DNA of 64,000 nucleotides from assembly GCA_025331445.1 (NCBI GenBank), contig JAIWNE010000120.1, positions 38,163 to 102,162 of the forward strand, in the 5' to 3' direction. This document shows positions 33,273 to 44,272 of this stretch, piece by piece. Numbering within the stretch: the stretch's first letter is position 1; each line of letters begins with the position of its first letter. The notes beneath the pieces are model-generated. The model saw only the letters and a list, made by a program, of their open reading frames with translations, searched no databases and was not told the DNA's origin. The position numbers were made by a program, and so were the translations under genes. The DNA comes from Blakeslea trispora. Taxonomy: Eukaryota > Mucoromycota > Mucoromycetes > Mucorales > Choanephoraceae.

Positions 33273-33611
33273 TTATGAGTGATTACAGCACTCTTTTAGA
33301 CCAAAACATAGACAGAGAGCAGCAGCACTGAAGAAAACAGTTGAGAGACAGCAAATGACTAAAGAGAGAGAATCAGAGGGATTGGCCACTTACCATCCCC
33401 AACAACAAGCATCGTCTGTCTTTTTAGGTACTGAATGAACAACTACTGTATCTGGTGCGGGTGTTGGATGATAGAAATGAGCTTCAATAAAGTTTTAGAG
33501 TTAGTTATACGCAACAGTCTATACAAACTTACTCTTCTTTGTAGGCATCTCCAAGCCTTGTTGTTGATCAGAAAGATGACTCTTTCTCTTACTTGGCTTG
33601 TCTTGAGTCAT
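33273..33611 (-). CDS. CYSTM-type cysteine-rich C-tail mini-protein
   Basis: A 73-residue protein hidden in three small exons: 33611-33533, 33481-33394 and 33327-33273. The N-terminal third is hydrophilic and basic (MTQDKPSKRKSHLSDQQQ). A Pro-rich linker follows (HFYHPTPAPDTVVV). The C-terminus reads DDACCWGCAAALCLCFGLKE then CC, a near-perfect CYSTM module (Cys-rich hydrophobic tail that associates with membranes; linked to stress tolerance in fungi and plants). Intron 1 has a GTAAGT donor and a CTAAC branch site 20 bp or so before its acceptor. All phases match. A second acceptor at 33359 would give a different tail, but only the chosen one rebuilds the module. The family call depends on this splice reading. 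Confidence 0.65.
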
Positions 33612-34527
33612 GACATGGAGAGTCTATAAGGGGGAAAAAAAAGAGAGAGAGAAGAAAGAATTTGAACTTTTTTTTTCTGAAAAAAAAAAAAAAAGGCCTC
33701 TTGTTGACAATAAGCGTTTATGACTAAATCAAACAGCTTATATATTCTCAAAGAAGTTGTCCTTCGTTTTAACCTATTGGTGATGATGACAAGCCAAAAA
33801 AGCAAAAGAAAACGATTCCTGATTCTTCTCTTACTTGGTTACTCTGTTGAAAATCTTGTATTCTTTCTTGTTTCTTGCAAGTAATTCTACAACAAAAAGA
33901 TCATTGCTATCTCGAATACCTTTAGAATCTTAATTGTGTATGGCTAAGCTAGAGCGTGATCGCGTTTCAAAGAACTCTTTCTTTACAAATTGATCTGTTA
34001 CTGCTGAATTTCTTTCTTTGTCTGCATTAAAACTACTCATCTATGTGTAAGTGTGTGTGTGTGTGTGTGCAACCAGATGCTGAGTATTAAAAAAATGCTG
34101 CATTTTTGACACCATGGTAATGATGAGACCAATCTTGTTTGTCTATGTGTGTATGTGTTACGCCCAGAATTCTGCATAGGAACAATTTCAAGAGATTACA
34201 AGATGTAGCTACCATTCATTGTTTATGAATTTTTTTGAATAACGATGATTCACATTGGTTATATTGATGAAAATCACAGCTTTCATCTTAAAGTAAATGA
34301 AGACACACATACAGTTTTATATAGGCATATGTATGTGTGTGATATCTAGATGATTTAGTATAAAAACATAGTGTGATTATCTTTTGCTTTGGCCCAATGC
34401 ACAAAAAGATTGATGGTTTACAGGACTTTTTTTTTTTTAATCATAAAAAAGCAAGTCACTTGAAGTCAACAAGATTTACTTCTCTGTTTCTCTCTCTCTC
34501 TTTTCCATATATTCATATTAGATAGAT
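33612..34527. other. Intergenic
   Basis: Divergent region between the CYSTM gene and AQR. It contains a (GT)n microsatellite (34051-34068) and a short CT-rich leader just before the AQR start. No gene is supported. Confidence 0.55.
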
Positions 34528-37500
34528 ATGTTTCAAAAGACAACATTACCACTTCATGCTGTGCCAAGTGAAATCTCGTCTTTAAAACACAACAACTTGA
34601 CACTGGCTGATATACAGTCTGACAGTATATCCAAAGTGGCAGAGAAACATTTCAATGTCGAGTTTGATCCCGAAAGGATTGAAACTATCTATGCCAACGA
34701 ACTCGAGGCATCCAATTTCCATCCTCAGAAGCTGATGTTGTTGGAATTCAATCAATATTTAGAAAAGGTGCAACATCTCAAAAAAAAAAAAGAAGAGAAA
34801 GTGTGACTAACGCGTTTATGCAGTATCTTTGGCCTCATTATACAGACAATGCCTCTTTACATCATGTCATCTCCATCTGTCTCATGGTCAACGAGAAAGC
34901 GCGTCAACATAGTTCAGTATGGGGTAAAACAAAAAAATAGAAAAAAAAAGTAAAACTCGAATTCGATGATTCATCTAGTGTGATAGACGCGTTTGAACAA
35001 CATCAAGAGAAATTCAGCAGCCTGTTTAGACGAGTGATTGGTCTGTTGAACGATACCAACTTGGACTTGTTTCTGACTCGACAACTATTGACTTTTCTGA
35101 TTCTCTGTTTTCAGAGCTTTGAAAACGATCTTGTTCGTACGGAATGCCTCAAGTTGGTGACTATCGGTATTTGGACTCATCTGGCTCATGAGACAAGAAG
35201 AGAACAACTCTTTGAGAACTACCCTACTCTCGTCAAGTTATGGAATGCTTACCAAAAGAAATCAAAGGCAGCAGGTAAAAGAAAAGAAAGAATATACGAT
35301 AGGATTGGATCATTGACTTTTTCTATGTTAGAACATCCTGAACAATGGACATTAGAGAGAAATTGGCTTAGTCAACTATTGCATCGTTTCATCGATTTGA
35401 TCTATCAAATACCTAAAGAAGGAGAAGGTAAGGTCTGAGTTCTCTCGATTTGTTTGATGACTCACTTAGTCTTTGAAATAGTGGACCAAGAATTGATTTT
35501 AGTCTGTGAACGCTTTTTGGAATTCTTTATCGATTTAGAGGCACAGCTGCCTACACGTCGATTCTTCAACACCTTATTGGATGATCATCAGATTGTTGTG
35601 TTGTCCGAGATGGCACCCTTCTATTGTGAACGTCAAGCAAAAGATGTGGAATTGCTAAAGAAGCTCTTGTCTACCCTTGCTTTTTACGCTAAATTCGAAA
35701 TCAACGATCAAACAGGTGTCGCTCTGACTGACCTTGATATGACAGAGATCCATTGTCAACAGTTACTTTCTTTACAGGTAAAACAGAAAAACAAACAAAA
35801 TAGAGATGTGGGGAGGCTCATTTATTACTTGTAGCGTACTGTCTTTCGTCTGTTTAGAGAGGAGATTAAGGAGCTGCCTTTGGCTAACTTGGGATCAATT
35901 GAGACTCGTCAAGATCTCTTGTGGCATCTCGAACCATTATCTGTCGATGTCTTGACCAATCTCTGTAATGCACTTGCTATCCGTACTTCACCCATCACTA
36001 ACAAAGTGGATATCAGACAACTCTTGATCCATGTGTTGATTGATCGTTACCAGAAGCGTGAAAGCCAGATTCAAAAGATCAACAATCAACCTCTCTATCC
36101 TGATGAAGAGACCCTGTTTGATGATCAGCTGATCCAATCTCAATTCTACGCCGGAGATCGACCCTTAGCTCTTCCAAAGCTCAATCTTCAGTTTTTGACA
36201 TTGCACGATTATCTCTTGAGAAACTTTACACTCTATCGTCTCGAGAGTGCTTATGAAATCAGACAGGATATTGAAGATGTTGTGAAGCGTATGGCTCCTC
36301 GTTTGACCTATCCGGATCGAAAGACTGAATTTGCTGGTTGGGCTCGTATGGCTGTCACGATCGATGACATGACCATCACTGATGTAGGACAGCCTAATTT
36401 AGGTGAAGAAAAGCCTTCGTTTGTTCAAGCCGATGTAAGTCTCCTTTTTTTTCAGTTTTGTATCCTATGTATTGATCTTTCCTTTTTTTTCTTTCTCTTT
36501 AGATTAGATTCCAATTGGGTCGTTTCACAAACACCATTCGTCAAGAATGGGATACTTTAAGGAAACATGATGTCTTGTTTCTGGTGTCCATTGAGGCTAC
36601 TGAGGATTCATCTGAAAAGTTAAAGGAAGATGAGGATTTCAGACAACATTATGGTATCAAATCCATTCGTGGCTGTGAAATCACACATATCCTTGGTCAT
36701 GATGGTAAGCCTATAGAAGAGCGAATGGCAGAAAAATGGAAAGGTGCCACTCGACAGATCCGTGTTGCTTTAGATCCATGTCAATACAAGGTAAGGGCTT
36801 CAACAGATAGGATGGTAGTGAAGCTAAACATGATTATAGATGGATATGGATCATCAAAGCAAGAAACAGTCAGGCGATCTCTATCAATCCTTCAACATCC
36901 TCGTCCGTAGAAAACCACAAGAAAACAACTTTAAGGCTGTTCTTGAGACTATTCGGGACTTGATGCAGACAGATTTGGTGGTACCTGACTGGCTTCAGAA
37001 AGTCCTTTTGGGTTATGGTGATCCTGCCAGTGCTCACTATGCCAACATGTCTCAACGCGAAAGATCCATCAACTTCCGTGATACCTTTATGGACTGGCAA
37101 CATCTCAAGGAAAGCTTCCTGAATCGAGAATTAGTCGAGGCCATTGAGCCAGGTAAGAATGAGGATCAGCTAGAACCACCTTTTGTGGTCACCTTGCTAG
37201 ATGAACCCGTCAAGAAATCAAAAAAGACAAAACAAAAAAAGCCAGAGACACTTGAGATCTCTTCTTATCCAGTACCCAACATGGGCCCTTATCCTCAAGA
37301 TGTGCCCAAGAAGAACCACGTTCGATTTACACCTGTTCAAATAGAGTCCATCTATGCTGGTCTGAATCATGGCTTGACGATGGTGGTCGGTCCTCCGGGC
37401 ACCGGAAAGACCGATGTGGCTGTTCAGACCATCGTCAATCTCTATCACAACCATCCTGAACAACATACGCTGATTGTCACCCATAGCAACCAAGCACTGA

Positions 37501-39134
37501 ACCAGATCTTTGAAAAGATGATTGAACTCGATATCGATCCTCGCCACCTTGTCCGTCTCGGCCATGGTGAAGAAGACCTCAAGAGTCAATTGGACTTTAG
37601 CAAACATGGACGTGTAGCCTCTGCCCTTGAACGCCGATTGACCTTATTGGCCAAGGTAGATCATCTCTCTCAATTCTTGGCCATGTTGGGTGAACATGGT
37701 TCTACTTGTGAGACAGCCACTTATTTCTATCATGTCCATCTCTTACCTCGCTGGGAGGCCTTTTTACAACAAGCAGCTGACAAGACAGTGGAAGAGATAC
37801 GTGATGGTTTCCCTTTTGCTCCATACTTTAGTGATGCTCCTGAACCTATCTTTACAGACAGTATGACAGCAGAAGAAGCCTTGGCCTCTGCCACAGGTTG
37901 TTTTAGACATCTAAAGGCCATTTTTGATGAACTAGAGGCCATACGTCCCTTTGAGCTGTTGAGATCAGGCACAGATCGTGCCAACTATCTACTGACCAAG
38001 GAAGCCAAGATTATTGCCATGACCTGTACTCATGCTGCCCTGAAACGACGTGAACTTGTCGGTCTCAATTTCAGATATGACAATATTGTGATTGAAGAAG
38101 CAGCTCAGATCTTTGAGATCGAGACATTTATCCCCTTGTTGTTACAGCCTGAACAAGAAAAGAGTCGACTGAAGCGTGTCATGTTGATTGGTGACCATCA
38201 TCAGTTACCTCCTGTCGTCAAGAATTCTGCTTTCCAAAAGTATGGTAATATGGAACAGAGTATGTTTGCCCGTTTTGTTCGATTGGGTGTACCTACCCTT
38301 CAACTCGATCAACAAGGACGTGCGCGTCCCTCGATTGCTCAACTGTACAATTGGCGTTATCGTCCAGCCTTGGGTGATCTGGAGAGAGTTCAGATGGAGG
38401 AATACAGAGTGGCTAATGCGGGTTTGAGATACGATTATCAACTGATTCATGTCGATACATACCAACAACAAGGTGAGACAGAACCTGTACCTTTCTTTTA
38501 TCAGAACCTAGGTGAAGCAGAGTATGTGGTGGCCATGTATCAGTACATGCGTCTGATTGGCTACCCTGCCGAAAAGATCTCCATCTTGACAACCTACAAT
38601 GGACAAAAGGCTCTTATCCATGATGTATTGGAAAAACGATGTGGTTGGAACCCTTACTTTGGAAAGCCTGCTACTGTAGATACGGTCGATAAATATCAAG
38701 GACAACAAAATGACTGTAGGCTTTTGAAAGAAATATGATAGGAAATGAGAAGACTGACATTCTGTTTTTTAGATGTCTTGTTATCACTTGTTCGAACAAA
38801 GACAGTAGGTCATATTCGAGATATGCGTCGATTGGTAGTAGCCATGTCAAGAGCAAGATTAGGTCTTTATGTGTTTTGCAACAAGACTTTGTTTGAGAAT
38901 TGTTATGAACTTGAACCCACCTTTAAGCAACTTATCAGTCGTCCCAGTCAACTTCAGATTTTGCCTACTGAAAAGTACCCAGTGGAACGCGCCTTGGAAG
39001 AGGATATCCGCAGTGTGACAGTGACTGATGTAGAAGAGATGGGTCAACTTGTCTATAAACTAAGTCAAGAACAATTAGAATGGATGCGTCAACAGGAAGC
39101 AGAGAGACAAGATGTGATGGATGAAAGCCATTAA
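34528..39134 (+). CDS. AQR: Aquarius, intron-binding spliceosomal RNA helicase
   Basis: SF1 helicase of the intron-binding complex (fission yeast Cwf11, human AQR), which joins the spliceosome and contacts the intron upstream of the branch site. Nine exons join in phase: 34528-34767, 34824-34923, 34987-35274, 35332-35427, 35482-35777, 35835-36434, 36503-36790, 36840-38715 and 38773-39134, about 1,381 residues. The N-terminal helical/ARM region includes [20 protein letters not shown] and [19 protein letters not shown]. The helicase core has Walker [15 protein letters not shown], the DExx-equivalent [37 protein letters not shown] and MSRARLGLY. Exon 5 has an alternative acceptor 12 bp upstream. 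The gene ends 13 bp from the convergent TRM9-like gene. Identification is secure. Confidence 0.96.
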
Positions 39135-39147
39135 ATAAAATTTATTA
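39135..39147. terminator. Shared bidirectional polyadenylation signal region
   Basis: Only 13 bp separate the AQR stop from the TRM9-like stop. The gap reads AATAAA on the plus strand immediately followed by TTTATT, which is AATAAA on the minus strand. Both transcripts probably use it, so their 3' ends overlap. Confidence 0.6.
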
Positions 39148-39908
39148 TTATTGTTTGATGCCAATCACATAATGATTATCACGATCATAACCTGAAGTTT
39201 CAATCGCCACACCTTCTACTTGTTTAAACAGATCATCTAATTCACCTTGTTGAAACAGATGATAGTATCGATTATAGACAGCCTCTACCGGTTGCTCTCC
39301 CTTTTTAGGTGTCATTTTCCATGGCACAAACACATCTTGTTGTCCAGGTTCAAAGTTACGCTTACTGAACTTGGTCTGCTCCAAGGCCCAGACAAACACA
39401 AGCACTTTTCCTCCAGGTCGAACAATCTTGAAGAGATCTTTCACGGCCTGTAATCTTCTTTCTGGACTGGCAAAGTGATGAATAACAGCAATAGAAATCG
39501 CAAAATCCTATTCCATTCTAGTTAAGAGTTGTTGTTTTTTCTTCTTCTTAAAATAGTCATCCTTACAAATGAATGATCACGATAGGGCAAGTTTAATCCA
39601 TCGGCTACCATCCCTTCAAATCCTCGATCGTGTACAATCTTGATCAAGTTTGAACTTCGGTCTGATCCCAAGATCATCAAGTTTGGGTTGACGCCAATGT
39701 ACTTTCCATTACCACAACCGACATCAGCACCGAGACTACCTGGTTTAAGACTGTTGAGAAAGTCTTCGACAACAGGCCAAGGTTTATAACGGGTATCACT
39801 AAAGTGAGTGGCAATCACTTCATATACTTCATGGACATTCTTTTGTTCGTAATCTTCTTGATCTTGATCAGGTGTAATCACTGCTACAGGTTGTGGTTTA
39901 CTTGTCAT
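39148..39908 (-). CDS. TRM9: TRM9-like tRNA (carboxymethyluridine) methyltransferase
   Basis: SAM-dependent methyltransferase of the Trm9/ALKBH8 type, which finishes mcm5U at the tRNA wobble position. Two exons (39908-39567, 39507-39148) give 233 residues, close to the yeast enzyme. The family N-terminus is clear (QKNVHEVYEVIATHFSDTRYKPWP). SAM motif I is GADVGCGNGKY, followed by GSDRSSNLIKI, VADGLNLPYRDHSFDFAISI, and AVIHHFASPERR. The C-terminal half carries the PGGKVLVFVWALEQ, FVPWK, YHLFQQGEL and YDRDNHYVIG motifs. The product would act with Trm112. It is encoded convergently to AQR. Its wobble-uridine targets include tRNA-Lys(TTT), which is also encoded in this window, but the proximity is probably chance. 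Confidence 0.92.
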
Positions 39909-40025
39909 AGTTGAGACAAAATAAAATAAAATAAAAAATAAAAGAAAAATAGGATTTATTTTGACAGGTATTTTGATTTTTTTCTTTTTTTTTTTAAATT
40001 ATTGTTATTTCGAGTGTATGATTTC

Positions 40026-40254
40026 TTATTGACTCTTCTTTTGTTTGATGTCCTTTAACTTTTCTTCATCACCGGGACGAAGCCAAGTACCGTTTGTTTC
40101 TCTAGATAGAAAAATCAATTTTTATAATGTTGCTTTTGTTTCATCATTCACTTTACTGTTCATATTCTTGAAGCAAAGGCTTAAACACATAGACGCCTGT
40201 GCCTATACCGACGCCTATAGCGATAGCCAGTTGAGTGAGTCTACCTGAAATCAT
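40026..40254 (-). CDS. Small single-TM protein, probably mitochondrial
   Basis: Two exons (40254-40157, 40101-40026) join in phase to 57 residues. The N-terminus MISGRLTQLAIAIGVGIGTG continues into a hydrophobic helix (VYVFKPLLQEYE). A short hydrophilic tail follows with GTWLRPGDEEKLKDIKQKK. This layout, with a basic-residue-bearing N-terminal helix and charged tail, is typical of small inner-membrane mitochondrial proteins, but I do not recognise the family. The ATG is followed within a few bases by a GTAG, so an upstream exon cannot be excluded. It lies 117 bp upstream of the TRM9-like gene on the same strand. Confidence 0.55.
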
Positions 40255-40344
40255 TAGGGTTGATATTTGGAAAAAAGAAAAGAAGAAAAGAAATAAAAAA
40301 AAAGCAACTGAAATTATTTTAAAAGCCAGAACTTTATTATTTTG

Positions 40345-40644
40345 TTAATCCGTCTTGATCTTTTTGGGTCGAACGGTAGGTACTTGTTCCATAGAGTGTG
40401 TTCTCAAGAGACTCAAGTCTTGTTCAATAGAATCGTCCAGTTTGATGCAGCAATTTTGATTAGTAGAGCTTCTGTCGTCAAGACTTTTACTGCTGCTGTT
40501 GGTTGTATCACTGCCATCGGATGATTGCTCTTCAGCACTGTCATCAAAAGTAATACCAAAAACATTGAGTTCTTCATATAGTTTTTCAATGTCATCAGGC
40601 TTCATACGGCCCAAATCGAGTTCTTCTATCTTTTGACTCTCCAT
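40345..40644 (-). CDS. Small acidic Ser-rich protein, unknown
   Basis: A single-exon frame of 99 residues from the ATG at 40644. The N-terminal 35 residues look structured (ESQKIEELDLGRMKPDDIEK, then LYEELNVFGITFDD). The middle is acidic and Ser-rich with several potential casein-kinase sites (DDSAEEQSSDGSD). The C-terminus ends in a basic RPKKIKTD that could be a nuclear localisation signal. I do not recognise a family. The even codon composition and a clear run into an A-rich leader support a real gene. The next gene on the same strand starts 90 bp downstream. Confidence 0.55.
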   Translation of the reverse strand: MESQKIEELDLGRMKPDDIEKLYEELNVFGITFDDSAEEQSSDGSDTTNSSSKSLDDRSSTNQNCCIKLDDSIEQDLSLLRTHSMEQVPTVRPKKIKTD

Positions 40645-41673
40645 ATTTAATTACTGATTTGAAAAAAAGGAAAAAAGAAAAAGAAAGAGGATGAATTCAT
40701 AAAGATAATTAGAATGATCTTAAACAATCCGAGGAGCGTTTTGTTTTATAAGACATTTTGTCTTTCTCAACAAAGAGCTTTTGGTTCGACCATGTCTTTT
40801 TAAAGAACAATTGCTCTTTTTCAACCATAATGATCAGAAAATAGCTAAATTAACATACAATTCATTTAAAGAAAGGACAAGACATTAAGAAAACTCTGTC
40901 TGAAGAGTAACCCCTTTTTGTTTTGTTTTGTTCGACACTCGATTAGACATTATTTGCTCTATAGTGCTGCTCACAAATGAATCATATTGTTATTGGTAAC
41001 CAAGTCATCCAAGACATGTGTTCGTATTTTGAATAGAGTTGGTTCTAAAACTTCAGGTACATACTACAAGGTTCAATTCACTCAACTCTAGTAGATTGTA
41101 TATACATTCATCAAGCCTTCATTTCTCTGACAATTAGCGGTTGATGTGTTGGGCTTGACTGGCATCTTCATTGTACTGTTGTGTACAGGAATTGTTTTCC
41201 ACAACACTCGTTTCTCTGAATACATTTTTGTATCTACTTTGTTTAATAGATCACTCTGATCTCTTGTTACATTATCAAGTAGATGCTCGCCTTTCCTTTC
41301 AATGTTAGAGCAGTATTTGCAAGTCTAACATGACTTCCTTTTAAAATAGTACATAGCCTACTTGAGGCCTTACTTATTGAAAATTGCTTTGATCTTGTTC
41401 TCATTAGGATCCTTCCAATATGCATATAAAAGCAAACACAATAGCTCTGTTCTATGTAGGCTAAAGTTCTCTTGATACTAAAACTTATCCTTATACATCT
41501 AATCCGTTTCATTATTATATCTTACCTAAACAACGTGATGCTCGTTACATATAACTTTGCACTGTTAAATTTCTTTCACTAGTTAATACAACAATTGACC
41601 TTTGTTCTGCAATAGTAAAAAAAAAAGAGAGAAAGGTCCATGCTTATTATGAATTGCAAAAAAGAAAAAGGAA
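40645..41673. other. Intergenic
   Basis: AT-rich stretch before tRNA-Lys. No gene is supported on either strand. Confidence 0.6.
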
Positions 41674-41746
41674 CGCCTCATAGGGGGCTCGAACCCCTGA
41701 CATTGAGATTAAAAGTCTCACGCTCTACCAACTGAGCTAACAAGGC
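41674..41746 (-). tRNA. tRNA-Lys (TTT)
   Basis: A 73-nt cloverleaf without intron. Acceptor is GCCTTGT with ATGAGGC (two wobble pairs), D stem GCTC/GAGC, anticodon stem TGAGA/TCTCA with loop CTTTTAA (anticodon TTT), T stem AGGGG/CCCCT with loop TTCGAGC, and discriminator G. T-rich DNA follows the 3' end on the minus strand as terminator. Confidence 0.96.
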
Positions 41747-44272
41747 TTCATGTCTGCAAATTTTGTTGGTTAAATAAGTGCTAATTTATTTTTGACTAAA
41801 AGTCACGTGATTGATGGCTCGGATTGTTAAGTCCGGTTCGGATTTAGAGTTAGGAGGGTAAGAGGTTTAATACTATAGCTCTCTTAGTCTTTCATCTATG
41901 CACTTGTTAGTATGGTAAATGTTCGCTTTTCCTCTTCTTTCTAACAACTGCATATATTTAATCAATATAAATGGAAAATAAAACAGAGGAAAAAGAATCA
42001 ATGATTTACTGCTAAGGTTTGAATATTTAAACTAGATTATGCTAATCAATTGAGCCATCACTTTGTGTTGACACGAAATACTTCAATGATTTAAGCTAAT
42101 TTGAAATTGAAAATGACAATAATATTACATGGAGAGGCAAAACATATAATACAGATAGCAACATCATATACAAGATTAATAAAATTGCAATTTAATAATA
42201 TTATTGTTTGATAGAATTAGGATCAAGTACTCAGTTTCCTTCTTGTAAGAAAAAAATAAAAAGACTAAAAAGTACAACAGACACTCCGTTGGCTTCATCA
42301 AGAGAAAAGTAAGTACTTTAAAGAAGGTGATTGCATTTTAATTAGACAAAACATGTCTCTAATTATATTGCTTGACTTGTTGATGTGAAAAGGCTTTGTC
42401 TTCAATGCACTATATTGTACCTTTTTTTTTTATTCAAAGTCATTACTTACAGATGGTAAAGTTCGTAACTCTTGCACCAACGCATAAACTGTACAAAATC
42501 AGTCATCCTTTCAATCCAAATTAGTCTTGATGTAGTATTTTAGTTGTTGAAATCATTTATGAGACCTATATACAATGTAGAAAGCTATATCTAAAATCTT
42601 GAGAATACCAGTAGGGATTTTGTTTCTTGTTTAAATTGAAAGTAGAGAATTTAGAAGAAGTTTTGTAGATCATCATTACAACTATTATTCGTAGGTTTTC
42701 TACAACTTGTTACATATCACAGTCATTTGGATCTTGTTATTACTTATTCTATATGAATGTATCACTCCTTTCACTCGTTTCGTCCTTGTGAGACTTGTCT
42801 TTGCAAATGATGTTATAGAGTGGTTATTTCTGTCTAGCGAGAACCTTGTTGATTTTGATTTAGTAGTGAGAGATTTTTTTTTAGATCAATTATACCTATG
42901 ATGTTACTATTATCTTTAGGTCACTTGTGCTTTTATTTTAGGTAACCTTAATGTCATTTTTTTTAGGCTAGAAATGTGCTCAGATCACCATACCATTTGA
43001 GTTTTTAAGTTTTCTGGTTTTTTACACAAATGATTTTTATCTTGCTTGGTAACTCTCGGTCATGTATGAACTATAAGAACTGTTGTATAGATGATATTAG
43101 CCACTGTTAAACAGGCTTTTAAAAATGTTTATATAGTAAACTGAATAAACGTTGTCCATCTAACAGCCACACTTTGAGGATTAAAATGGTCCATTGAAGT
43201 TCTCAATGCAAGAGTCACAAAGGTGACAAAGTCAAGACAGTTGCTTATCTCTTCACCATATAAAGCTGTATAGATGGATATGTGCTTTGTTCAATATCTG
43301 CTTTATTTCTCTCTTTTTTTGGCAATTCAAGAGAATAAAGATGAGCCATGGTTTTGCTTTGTTATTTTCTTAATAATGCTTCAGATATTCGATGAATACT
43401 GCAGGACCAGCCTTAAAACTTCATTGACCAAAGAGGATGTTTATGTTTATTTGTATTTTATGAGGCTTAATGGGAGAATATAACAAGGAAAACATGCTGC
43501 TTTCTAGTCAATTGTCATTCAGTATATATACTCGAATTTAATTTGTAGTAACCATCAGTGTTAATAACAAACTATTCTATTGTTTGACAAAAATAATCAT
43601 TTTACTCATTTTTCTTTAAAGACAAAGGGTCAGTTTGACTCTCGACAGCTCCAAATTTAATTACTCTTTCTTTCTTGAGTTCATTGAAGATAAGCTTGAT
43701 TTCAAGAACTTTTTACTCAAAGGTTGCTACCGTTTTGTCAATTGAGAGAGTACTATTCTTTTCTAAATAAAAAAAAAGGCGGGACTTTATCGTTCTCTAG
43801 ACTAAAGTTTCAACTCATTGCAACATATAAACAGAGCAAATAATATGGTGCTTATTTGTATCATAGACTTCATTCAAAAATTGTTTGCTTGAGCTACTTT
43901 GCTAAGCTAGTAAACACAATTGGTTTATTCAACCTTATGAATGGAGTTGGGAATTTCTTTGTTTGCAGTCTGACATGTCAGAAAAAAAAAAGGGATATGG
44001 TGTTACATTCTATTACTAAGAATAGAAATAGACTATATTCATCATCATGGTGACATAGCGGACACTAGTCTTTCTCTCTCTCATGCGTAGATCCTTTGTT
44101 AGTATCATCGTCATCATTGTTGCATCACTTTTTGCTGTTATTATTGTTCCTCGATTTTGTTTGTTTACAACTCAATCATAGATCTATAAAAATTGATTTA
44201 TTCTCTTTCTTTTTTTTTTCTCTCTCTTTTTTATCAACTAAACAAAATCTCTCTTTTTTTATATACCTTAAC
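41747..44272. other. Large gene-poor intergenic region
   Basis: About 2.5 kb of AT-rich sequence between tRNA-Lys and NMA111 with no convincing exon on either strand. A CGGATT/TCCGG-rich patch lies just upstream of the tRNA (41817-41850). The last 170 bp is a CT-rich leader for NMA111. Confidence 0.55.

Noticed and set aside
42707..42901. Possible membrane mini-protein at 42707-42901
   Set aside because: Hydrophobic T-rich translation, no initiation or splice support, and no conservation evidence.
44096..44272. NMA111 N-terminal extension from 44096
   Set aside because: The frame is open but lacks an ATG and is a CT-rich leader. The protein starts well at 44273.
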